Shown here in pieces: positions 39,923-46,798 of a stretch of DNA of 64,000 nucleotides. Both the position numbers and the translations under genes were made by a program. The stretch spans positions 1 to 64,000 of the forward strand of contig CAZLKN010000010.1 in the NCBI GenBank assembly GCA_964560135.1, read 5' to 3'. Position 1 is the stretch's first letter; each line of letters starts with the position of its first letter. The DNA comes from CAZLKN01 sp964560135. GTDB taxonomy: Bacteria > Actinomycetota > JAICYB01. The notes below the pieces were generated by a model that saw nothing but the letters and a program-made list of their open reading frames with translations, made no database searches and was not told the DNA's origin.

Positions 39923-40066
39923 CTACTGGATCCGAGTTCTGGCTCCCTCAGCAGCCTTCCCAGCGTCGTGTCCCATGTCCGGGCCGGCACCGCGACGGTT
40001 GGCGGTTCCGGGGGCTCGAGGTTCCCGGTCTCCCGGGGGTCCCACCGGCCCGGTTTCGTTGTTCAT
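39923..40066 (-). CDS. small Gly/Arg-rich protein, 47 residues
   Basis: ATG 40066 is preceded by GAGGAC and overlaps, as ATGA, the stop of another tiny reading frame upstream. The product starts MNNETGPVGPPGDREPR and ends GARTRIQ; it is hydrophilic, proline- and glycine-rich and probably disordered. A strong hairpin follows its stop. No family was recognised. The overlap, ribosome-binding site and terminator favour a real gene, but codon bias cannot prove it at this length. Confidence 0.45.
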   Translation of the reverse strand: MNNETGPVGPPGDREPRAPGTANRRGAGPDMGHDAGKAAEGARTRIQ

Positions 40067-40152
40067 GCAGGTCCTCGCTCCACCGCGTCCTTCGTGTTGT
40101 GTTGCTCACCACCTGAAACGGGGCAGGCCTCGGGACCCGTCGGCCCGCTCAC
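40063..40152 (-). CDS. tiny upstream reading frame, 29 residues
   Basis: GTG 40152 has GAGGA five bases upstream and opens a 29-codon frame (VSGPTGPEACPVSGGEQ.., one cysteine) whose TGA overlaps the next ATG as ATGA. It may be a leader peptide coupling translation of the 47-residue product. The frame is open further upstream without a good start. Support is limited to the overlap and the ribosome-binding site. Confidence 0.3.
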   Translation of the reverse strand: MSGPTGPEACPVSGGEQHNTKDAVERGPA

Positions 40153-40289
40153 GAGTTCCTCGCCATCCCGCCCGCGGCACGGTACATCTTGAGGGCACGA
40201 GACTGGAAGCTGAACCGGGGGGAGGAATCCTTGTACCAACGGCGAATACCAAATCGACGTACACCAGCGCACGGAAACCAAGGGGCCGG

Positions 40290-40646
40290 ATGAAGCCGTT
40301 CCGGGTTTCGTCACAATCGAACCCGAACTCCACGGCAGGAGCGATCGCGAACGTCGTCAGGGAGACCGGGGCCGCAGAGCTGCAGGTCATCGGGGCGGGG
40401 GCACTGAACCAGGCGGTCAAAGCGATCGCGATCGCGCGGAGCTTCCTGACCTCGTCCGATATCGACCTCGTCTGCGTTCCGGCGTTCACGGAGGTCTTCA
40501 TCGACGGCGATCTGCGGACGGCGATCCGTCTCGCGGTCCACGACCGGCAGGCCAGCGTGCCCTTCGGGGAGGCCACGGTCGACTCGCCCGAGACGGTCGA
40601 GGCCTCAGACGGGCAGCGACGCCCGTCACCGCCGCCGGAACCCTAA
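40290..40646 (+). CDS. spoVS: SpoVS-family protein
   Basis: A 118-residue protein. Residues 1-86 match stage V sporulation protein S closely (RVSSQSNPNSTAGAIANVVR, VIGAGALNQAVKAIAIAR, VPAFTEVFIDGDLRTAIRL); the last 30 are an acidic/proline tail not found in Bacillus. The fold resembles Alba, a nucleic-acid binder. SpoVS is found in many non-sporulating actinobacteria beside rny, as here, which suggests an RNA-related role. ATG 40290 follows AAGGGG. Confidence 0.85.
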   Translation: MKPFRVSSQSNPNSTAGAIANVVRETGAAELQVIGAGALNQAVKAIAIARSFLTSSDIDLVCVPAFTEVFIDGDLRTAIRLAVHDRQASVPFGEATVDSPETVEASDGQRRPSPPPEP

Positions 40647-40673
40647 CGCCGGGACGCTCTGTTCCCCGACGCA

Positions 40674-40701
40674 TCGGGCCCGCCTCGGAGGGCGGGCCCG
40701 A
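40674..40701. terminator. bidirectional terminator between spoVS and rny
   Basis: A perfect 11-bp stem TCGGGCCCGCC/GGCGGGCCCGA (40674-40684 with 40691-40701) with a 6-base loop lies 28 bases past the spoVS stop and 32 bases past the rny stop. No T-run is present. Confidence 0.7.
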
Positions 40702-40732
40702 CGGGTCATCCGATCGAGAAGCCGCTCGGTGC

Positions 40733-42286
40733 CTACCTCGCGTACTCCACCGACCGAACCTCACGCAGCACCACGACCTTGATCTGGCCCGGGTACTGCA
40801 GCTCCTCTTCCACCTTCTTCGCGATCTCGCGGGCCAGGACCTGGGCCCCCACGTCGTCGATGTCGCCGGGAGCCACCATGACGCGCACCTCGCGCCCGGC
40901 CTGCATCGCGTACACCTTCTCCACGCCCTTGAAGGTCTTCGCCAGCTCCTCGAGGCGCTCGAGGCGCTTCACGTAGGCCTCGAAGCTCTCCCGGCGGGCC
41001 CCCGGACGGGATCCGGAGATCGCATCGGCGGACTGGCAGATCACGGCCTCCAGCGTCCGCATCTCCACCTCGCCGTGGTGGGCCTCGATGGCGTGGACGA
41101 CCTGGGGCGACTCACCGAGCCGCCGGGCCAGCTCGGCCCCCACGAAGGCGTGTGATCCGTCCACCTCGTGAGCGACGGCTTTGCCGATGTCGTGGAACAG
41201 GGTGCACCGTTTCGCGAGCTTCGGGTCGCTGCCCAGCTCCGCGGCGATCATCCCCGCGATGTGTGAAGCCTCGACCACGTGCCGGAGCACGTTCTGACCG
41301 TAGGAGTAGCGGAAGCGCAGGCGCCCGAGGGCTCGGACCAACTCGTGGTGCACGTTCGTGATCCCGAGCTCGTGGATCGCCTCCTCCCCCGCCGCCTTGA
41401 TCTCGTCCTCGATCTGCGCCCGCGCCCGTTCGTACTGCTCCTCGATGCGGGACGGGTGGATCCGCCCGTCGGAGACCAGCGCCTCCAATGTGAGCCGGGC
41501 CACCTCACGGCGCACCGGATCGAAACAGGAGAGCAACACGGCCTCCGGAGTGTCGTCGATGATCAGGTTCACGCCGGTCACCTGCTCGAAGTGGCGGATG
41601 TTCCGCCCCTCGCGGCCGATGATCCTGCCCTTCATGTCGTCGGACGGAAGCTGCAGGACCGACACCGACGCCTCCTGCGCCTGCTCGGCCCCCAGGCGCT
41701 GGATCGCCGTGATGACGATCTTGCGCGCCCTCCGTTCGGCTTCCTCGCGGGCCCGGGTCTCGAAGTCCCGGACGATCGCGAGCGCGTCGCGACGTGCCTC
41801 CTCCTCGATGTCCTGGATCAGCATCTGCTTGGCTTCCTGCGCACTGAGTCCCGCGACCTGTTCGAGCGCCTTCCGGTGCACGTCCTCCTGCTCGGCGACG
41901 AGCTCCTTCTGGTGTTCGAGTTCCCGCTCGCGTTCGAGCGTCTTCTGTTCACGGGTCCCGAGCCGCTGTTCGCGGACCTCGAGCGTCTCGGACCGAGATT
42001 CCACCGTCTCCTCGAGTGAGGCGACGGTCTTCTCGCGCCGTTCCAGCTCCGTCCGCAGTGCGGCCATCTCACGCTCCACCTGGCGGCGGAGCTCATCGGT
42101 GCGCTCACGGGCCTTCTCGAGGACCTCGTTGGCGCTCTGTTGCGCCTCGAGCTCGGCCCGCTGGATCAGCTCGCGGGCCCGCGACTGGGCGGACCCGATC
42201 TTCGAAGCGGCGTGTGCTTTCCAGGCCAGGATCCCGATCCCGGCGCCGAGGAAGAGGGCAACCAGAGCTGCGAGGATGGTCTCCAT
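40733..42286 (-). CDS. rny: ribonuclease Y
   Basis: A 517-residue endoribonuclease anchored by one N-terminal helix (1-22). A coiled coil (about 30-190) is followed by a KH domain (DDMKGRIIGREGRNIRHFE) and an HD domain (TLFHDIGKAVAHE with metal-binding HD; HHGEVEM further on). RNase Y starts mRNA decay in Firmicutes and in those actinobacteria that carry it. ATG 42286 follows AAGGAGTGAG. It has its own promoter and a 255-base leader containing hairpins (see 42287-42541). Confidence 0.93.
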   Translation of the reverse strand: METILAALVALFLGAGIGILAWKAHAASKIGSAQSRARELIQRAELEAQQSANEVLEKARERTDELRRQVEREMAALRTELERREKTVASLEETVESRSETLEVREQRLGTREQKTLERERELEHQKELVAEQEDVHRKALEQVAGLSAQEAKQMLIQDIEEEARRDALAIVRDFETRAREEAERRARKIVITAIQRLGAEQAQEASVSVLQLPSDDMKGRIIGREGRNIRHFEQVTGVNLIIDDTPEAVLLSCFDPVRREVARLTLEALVSDGRIHPSRIEEQYERARAQIEDEIKAAGEEAIHELGITNVHHELVRALGRLRFRYSYGQNVLRHVVEASHIAGMIAAELGSDPKLAKRCTLFHDIGKAVAHEVDGSHAFVGAELARRLGESPQVVHAIEAHHGEVEMRTLEAVICQSADAISGSRPGARRESFEAYVKRLERLEELAKTFKGVEKVYAMQAGREVRVMVAPGDIDDVGAQVLAREIAKKVEEELQYPGQIKVVVLREVRSVEYAR

Positions 42287-42541
42287 CCCGGCTCACTCCT
42301 TCCCTCGTCCTCGCGCACGTCGTTTCGACCGTGCGCGGAGCTCAAAGGAGCGCGGTGCGAACCGGAGGGGCGTACGGAAACCGACTACACGCGCCTACTG
42401 GGCCACGAAGGGTGACAGACCCTTCTGACCTGCGGTTTCGTCTGGCGGTGGTCTCTGGTCGTCGTCATGTCTACCAGGTGTCCGTTCCCGATGTTCGTTG
42501 ATCCCTGTCCGGTGTTACGCACGGTGAGCGCTCCTACGCTC
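42287..42541 (-). promoter_or_regulatory. long structured 5' leader of rny
   Basis: From the predicted start near 42541 to the rny ATG there are about 255 bases without a convincing gene. A hairpin with an 8-bp GC stem (42312-42319 with 42330-42337) lies just upstream of the ribosome-binding site, and a second, 7-bp one (GAAGGGT/ACCCTTC) lies at about 42403-42421. A 27-codon frame starting MTTTRDHR is open in the leader but has a poor ribosome-binding site. Such leaders can allow self-cleavage control by the encoded RNase, as known for RNase E; that is inference here. Confidence 0.5.
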
Positions 42542-42547
42542 CCATCC

Positions 42548-42576
42548 ATTATGCGGGGGCCCCCACCCCCCGGCAA
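42548..42576 (-). promoter_or_regulatory. rny promoter
   Basis: On the minus strand TTGCCG (42576-42571) and CATAAT (42553-42548) are separated by exactly 17 bases. It lies just beyond the recA terminator, so rny is transcribed independently of recA. The spacer contains the palindrome GGGGGCCCCC. Confidence 0.65.
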
Positions 42577-42626
42577 CCACCACCCACCGGAGGTGGGGAT
42601 CCGGCCACGATGAGCGTTCGTCAGAT

Positions 42627-42657
42627 GGGACGGGCCGGAGGTGCCCCGGCCCGTCCC
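42627..42657 (-). terminator. recA terminator
   Basis: A perfect 12-bp stem GGGACGGGCCGG/CCGGCCCGTCCC (42627-42638 with 42646-42657) with a 7-base loop begins 26 bases after the recA stop. It separates recA from the rny promoter. Confidence 0.75.
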
Positions 42658-42683
42658 CTTCTGCGGTCTTCCGAGACCTGCGG

Positions 42684-43748
42684 TCAGGCCTTGGCCGGCT
42701 CCAGTTCCTCGTCGGAGGCTTCGACCTCCGCCTCCCCGGGCTCGGAGGGCTCCGAGCCGTTGTCGCTCGGGGCCACGATCGCCATCACGAGCCGCTCGAT
42801 CTCCCGCGCGGTCTCGGCGTTCTCGAGCAGGAAGACCTTCGCGTTCTCGCGTCCCTGCCCGAGCTGCTCGCCCTCGTAGGTGAACCAGGCCCCCGACTTC
42901 TTGACCACGCCCTTCTCGACCGCGACGTCCAGCAGCGAGCCCTCCTTCGAGATGCCCTTGCCGAACACCAGATCGAACTCGCAGGTACGGAACGGCGGTG
43001 CCGTCTTGTTCTTCACGACCTTGGCCCGCACACGGTTCCCGATGACATCCGAGCCGTCCTTCAGCGACTCGATCCGTCGCACGTCCAGGCGCACCGAGGA
43101 GTAGAACTTGAGGGCCCGGCCCCCGGGCGTGACCTCGGGTGACCCGAACATCACGCCTACCTTCTCCCGGATCTGGTTGATGAAGACCACGCAGGTGGAC
43201 GACTTCGACACCGAGGCCGTCAGCTTCCTCAGGGCCTGGGACATCAGCCGGGCCTGGAGCCCCACGTGGGTATCGCCCATCTCCCCTTCGAGCTCGGCGC
43301 GGGGGACGAGGGCGGCCACCGAGTCGATGACCACGATGTCGATCGCGCCGGAGCGGATCAGCATGTCCGCGATCTCCAGTGCCTGTTCACCGGTGTCGGG
43401 CTGCGAGACCAGCAGCGCGTCGATGTCGACGCCGATCCCCTTGGCGTAGGCGGGATCCAGAGCATGCTCGGCGTCGATGAACGCCGCCACCCCGCCGGCC
43501 CGCTGGGCCTCTCCCACCACGTGCAGGGCCACCGTGGTCTTCCCGGACGACTCCGGGCCGAAGAGCTCCACCACCCGTCCGCGGGGGAACCCACCGACGC
43601 CGAGCGCGATGTCGAGCGCGATCGACCCCGTGGGGATCGCCTCGATCTGCAAGCGCTGCGCGTGGTCCCCGAGACGCATGACGGCGCCCTTCCCGAACTG
43701 CCGCTCGATCTGGCCGAGGGCCATGTCCAGCGATTTCGCCTTGTCCAT
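42684..43748 (-). CDS. recA: recombinase RecA
   Basis: A 354-residue RecA, which forms filaments on single-stranded DNA for strand exchange and triggers LexA self-cleavage. Walker A is GPESSGKT (64-71), Walker B VVIDSVAAL, and the L2-flanking FINQIREKVGVMFG region is intact. There is no intein. The C-terminal tail is strongly acidic, as usual. ATG 43748 is preceded by AGGAGGT at six bases; the GTG just before it (43751) is too close. A LexA box lies 80 bases upstream. No recX follows; the next gene is rny. Confidence 0.96.
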   Translation of the reverse strand: MDKAKSLDMALGQIERQFGKGAVMRLGDHAQRLQIEAIPTGSIALDIALGVGGFPRGRVVELFGPESSGKTTVALHVVGEAQRAGGVAAFIDAEHALDPAYAKGIGVDIDALLVSQPDTGEQALEIADMLIRSGAIDIVVIDSVAALVPRAELEGEMGDTHVGLQARLMSQALRKLTASVSKSSTCVVFINQIREKVGVMFGSPEVTPGGRALKFYSSVRLDVRRIESLKDGSDVIGNRVRAKVVKNKTAPPFRTCEFDLVFGKGISKEGSLLDVAVEKGVVKKSGAWFTYEGEQLGQGRENAKVFLLENAETAREIERLVMAIVAPSDNGSEPSEPGEAEVEASDEELEPAKA

Positions 43749-43829
43749 CACAAGACCTCCTCAGGTTTTCCACAGATGGGGAAGGGTCTTCCACACGCTA
43801 TCCCCAGGCACCGACACGCCGACCGTACT

Positions 43830-43843
43830 CGAACATTCGTTCG
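43830..43843. promoter_or_regulatory. LexA (SOS) box between recA and a divergent small gene
   Basis: CGAAC-ATTC-GTTCG is a perfect match to the actinobacterial LexA operator. It lies 82 bases upstream of the recA start and 47 bases upstream of ATG 43891 on the other strand, so both genes could be SOS-controlled. Confidence 0.88.
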
Positions 43844-43890
43844 CTGTCACGCAACCCAGCGCTGTCGGCGGCGGCGGAGATGATGCAGCC

Positions 43891-44127
43891 ATGGCCAAGC
43901 TGCTGCGTGAGACCGCATGGCGCAACCTGCAGGCCGGGGACCGCTTCCGGATCCAGGGGGTCCCCCGGCGCCGGTACCGCTTCCTCGCCTACGTCACGAA
44001 CTTCGACAACGGCGCCGTCCACGTCGAAGCGGTCGACGAGCGGAGCGGGGGCATCCGGGCCTTCCCCCCCGATCGTCCCTTCGTGAAGGAGCGCAGACCG
44101 CGCGGGAGTGCTGGCATCACCGGGTGA
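43891..44127 (+). CDS. small basic protein divergent from recA
   Basis: A 78-residue protein, basic at both ends (AKLLRETAWRNLQAGDRFRI and FVKERRPRGSAGITG), with a beta-rich middle (RYRFLAYVTNFDNGAVHVEAVD) that reads like a small barrel. No family was recognised. It shares its upstream region, including the LexA box, with recA. The start is weakly defined: no clear ribosome-binding site precedes ATG 43891. Confidence 0.6.
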   Translation: MAKLLRETAWRNLQAGDRFRIQGVPRRRYRFLAYVTNFDNGAVHVEAVDERSGGIRAFPPDRPFVKERRPRGSAGITG

Positions 44128-44177
44128 GGTTGCTGTACACCTTGCAGGAGGACCGCGGCTCGAGGGAGGCAACCACG

Positions 44178-44648
44178 ATGCGAGGCAACCAACGGGTGAT
44201 CGAGCTCCTCAACGAGCTGCTCACCCTGGAACTCACCGCGATCAACCAGTACTTCGCCCACACGAAGATGATCGAGAACCAGGGCTACGTCGCCCTCGCG
44301 GCCACGGTCCGCAAGCAGGCCCTCGACGAGATGAAGGACGCCGAGGAGATCATGGACCGGATCCTGTTCCTCGAGGGCATCCCCAACCTCCAGCGCCTCG
44401 GCCCGGTGCTCCTCGGGGAGACGGTCGCCGAGCAGCTCCGGCTGATGCTGGACACCGAACGCAGCGTCCTGTCCTTCCTCACGGGGGCCGTGGCGGCCTG
44501 CGAACAGGAGAACGACACGGCCTCCCGGGAGTTCTTCGCCGGCCGCTTCGCCGAGGAGGAGGAACACATCGACTTCCTGGAGACCCAGCTCGAATTGATC
44601 GAGCGCCTGGGTGAGGCGAACTACCTGTCCCAGCAGATCCGCGACTGA
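44178..44648 (+). CDS. bfr: bacterioferritin with altered ferroxidase centre
   Basis: A 156-residue ferritin-like protein that aligns with E. coli Bfr without gaps around the active site. E18, E51, E94, E127 and H130 of the di-iron centre, Y25 and the haem ligand M52 are present, but position 54 is Asp instead of His. The shell-forming motif RILFLEGIPNLQRLG is intact. It stores iron and detoxifies Fe2+ with peroxide; the H54D change may slow or alter iron oxidation. GAGGGAGGC precedes ATG 44178. Confidence 0.9.
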   Translation: MRGNQRVIELLNELLTLELTAINQYFAHTKMIENQGYVALAATVRKQALDEMKDAEEIMDRILFLEGIPNLQRLGPVLLGETVAEQLRLMLDTERSVLSFLTGAVAACEQENDTASREFFAGRFAEEEEHIDFLETQLELIERLGEANYLSQQIRD

Positions 44649-44660
44649 GGAGGCGGGACG

Positions 44661-45467
44661 GTGCTCGAGCACGAGATCGCCGGCCTGCACGTCCGTGAGG
44701 CCGGCAGAGGCGCCCTCGTGGTGCTCGTCCACGCCTTCCCCGTCGACTCCCGCATGTACGCCTACCAGCTCACCACCCCCTTCGGGGGCTACCGGCTGGT
44801 CGCGCCCGACCTCCCAGGGTTCGGCGGGACCCCGCCCGGGGACGTCTCGTCGATGGACGACTACGCGGACGCGCTCCTGCGGCTGCTCGATGCCGAACAT
44901 GCGCAGCAGTGCGTGCTCCTCGGTACCTCGATGGGCGGCTACGTCGCCTTCGCGCTGTACCGGGCCGCCCGGGAGCGGGTGGCTGCGCTGGCCCTCGTGG
45001 ACACCCGGCCCGGATCCGACACCGACGAGCAGAAGGAGGCCAGGGAGCGCAACGCCGTCCGCGTCTCCAATGAGGGCCCGGGGCCGCTGGCCGAGGAGCT
45101 ACTCCCCTCCCTGCTCGCCGCGTCGACCAGGAACACCTCCCCCGACGTGGCCGAACGGGTCCGGCGCATGGCCGCCGAGGCCGACCCCCACGGCATCGCG
45201 GCGGCGCTGCGGGCCATGGCCGTGCGGCCCGACGCCACGGATCTGCTGGAGGACATCGAGGTGCCGACCCTGATCGTCGTGGGCGCCGAAGACGAGATCA
45301 CGCCGCCGCCGCAGGCCGAGGAGATGCACCGCAGGATCCGGGGGTCGGAGCTCGTGACCATCCAGGGAGCCGCACACCTCCCGCCGATCGAGGCCGCGGA
45401 TGCCTTCAACGACGCCCTGCGCGACTTCCTCCAGGACCTCGAGGTCAGTCCTCCCGCGGCACCCTGA
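44661..45467 (+). CDS. alpha/beta hydrolase
   Basis: A 268-residue alpha/beta-hydrolase-fold protein. The nucleophile elbow is GTSMGGY, the oxyanion region VHAFPVDSRMY follows the first strands, and the catalytic Asp (GAEDEITPP) and His (GAAHLPPIE) are present. It resembles 3-oxoadipate enol-lactonase/haloperoxidase-like esterases, but substrate is not predictable. The GTG start is 12 bases after bfr, so both are probably co-transcribed. Its end overlaps the convergent TolB-like gene by 23 bases. Confidence 0.82.
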   Translation: MLEHEIAGLHVREAGRGALVVLVHAFPVDSRMYAYQLTTPFGGYRLVAPDLPGFGGTPPGDVSSMDDYADALLRLLDAEHAQQCVLLGTSMGGYVAFALYRAARERVAALALVDTRPGSDTDEQKEARERNAVRVSNEGPGPLAEELLPSLLAASTRNTSPDVAERVRRMAAEADPHGIAAALRAMAVRPDATDLLEDIEVPTLIVVGAEDEITPPPQAEEMHRRIRGSELVTIQGAAHLPPIEAADAFNDALRDFLQDLEVSPPAAP

Positions 45468-46686
45468 TCGGACGCACCACCAGCACGGTGGTGTCTGCCT
45501 GCTTCATCACCTCGGCCGTCCGGCGCCCGTCGGGCGAGAAGGCGATCCCGCACACCTCCGCGGGGGCCAGACGTCTGGTCTCCGGCTCCCCCACCCGAGC
45601 GATCCAGGTCTCGCCGGCCTCGCCGTCCTGCGGGCGGATGAAGGCCAGGAGGCTCCCGTCGGGGGACCACGCCGGACGCCGGCCCTCGGTGACCCCCGTC
45701 CGGGCCCCGGCCGGGTCGGACAGCTCGATCATCCCGCCCACGGTCTCCACCGCCAGGCGCCCGGGGTCCGGGGACCACGCCACCGACTCCCCGCCCCCGA
45801 TGGCCCTCGTGGTTCCGTCGGTCACGTCGAGGACGAACACCGTGGGAGGGCCCGGGCCCCCACGGACCCCGGCCTCGGTGCGCGCGACGTAGGCGAGCGC
45901 CGCGCCGTCGGGCGACCAGGTCACGCTGGAGATCACACCCCGGGGCTCGCGGACGACGACCGTCCGGTCGGAGCCGTCCGGTGCCGCCAGCATGACCTCC
46001 TTGCGGTCGGTGGGCACGATCGCCAGCCGGTCGCGTGTGGGCGCCCACGCCAGCTCGACCCCCTGGATGTCGAGCTGCACCGTCACGCCGGTTCGCGGGT
46101 CGAAGATCAACCCCGACAGCGCGAGCCTCCCGTCGGGCATGAACCGCGTGCGACAGGGGGCCCCACGGGCCACCTCCCGCAGCTCCCCGATCTCGATGTC
46201 GTCGAGCGGCACCCCGTCGAAGGAACCCCCCCGGGGGACCGAGCCGATCGTGAACGGGACGATGGTGAACGCGCCGCGTACCGGGTAGGCCCCGTCCGGG
46301 TCCGGGCCCGCCCGCAGCGGGTAGGCACCGGGGACGATCTCGGCCCCGCCGGGGAACCGGTCGGGGATCGGCGTGGCGGTGAGCCTGCTCCCGGCCGCAC
46401 CGGACCCGAGCTCCACGCAGTCGTCCACCCGGCCGGGATCCTCGGTGTCCGGCGAGGGGCCGGGCGGACACAGGTAGACCGCCACGGTCCGGTCCTCGTC
46501 GTAGCCCCGCGCCTCCAGGAAGGGCCGCATGCCGACCGGACCCGACGAGGGATCGGCCACGACCCGCTCACCCTGCGCGGCGCCGATCCGGGTCATCGCG
46601 TACCGGACGCCGGCCGCAGAGGCTGCCGCCACCGCGATCACCACCAGCGCGAGCTGGGCGCCCCGCCGCAGGCGTTCCCTGTCCAA
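45445..46686 (-). CDS. membrane-anchored TolB/WD40-like beta-propeller protein
   Basis: A 413-residue protein starting at TTG 46686, chosen for GAGGAGGAC just upstream; the frame is open further back into the divergent icd gene. One membrane helix (about residues 10-30) anchors it; the rest is external. The C-terminal half has repeated TolB-type blades (VTWSPDGAALAYVA, VAWSPDPGRLAVE, PAWSPDGSLLAFI, IAFSPDGRRTAEV). The N-terminal part (50-180) is a separate beta-rich region. A binding or sensing role at the cell surface is likely. Confidence 0.72.
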   Translation of the reverse strand: MDRERLRRGAQLALVVIAVAAASAAGVRYAMTRIGAAQGERVVADPSSGPVGMRPFLEARGYDEDRTVAVYLCPPGPSPDTEDPGRVDDCVELGSGAAGSRLTATPIPDRFPGGAEIVPGAYPLRAGPDPDGAYPVRGAFTIVPFTIGSVPRGGSFDGVPLDDIEIGELREVARGAPCRTRFMPDGRLALSGLIFDPRTGVTVQLDIQGVELAWAPTRDRLAIVPTDRKEVMLAAPDGSDRTVVVREPRGVISSVTWSPDGAALAYVARTEAGVRGGPGPPTVFVLDVTDGTTRAIGGGESVAWSPDPGRLAVETVGGMIELSDPAGARTGVTEGRRPAWSPDGSLLAFIRPQDGEAGETWIARVGEPETRRLAPAEVCGIAFSPDGRRTAEVMKQADTTVLVVRPIRVPRED

Positions 46687-46784
46687 CCGTCCTCCTCGAT
46701 CATCGCCAGCCGTCGCGGGGCAGCCTACCGTGGATCTTCGACGCCGGCCCTCCACCCGGACGTGAGCCGCAGCACAGTCCGCGG

Positions 46785-46790
46785 TAGGCT
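46785..46790 (+). promoter_or_regulatory. -10 element for leaderless icd mRNA
   Basis: TAGGCT ends eight bases before ATG 46799 and no ribosome-binding site is present, so the transcript probably starts at or next to the ATG. The -35 region is weak. Confidence 0.45.
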
Positions 46791-46798
46791 TGGCACCC

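Noticed and set aside
42385..42576. 63-codon minus-strand frame in the rny leader
   Set aside because: It overlaps the predicted rny promoter, has no ribosome-binding site and lacks codon bias.
42287..42683. Possible recX downstream of recA
   Set aside because: No frame in the interval resembles RecX; the interval holds the recA terminator, the rny promoter and the rny leader.
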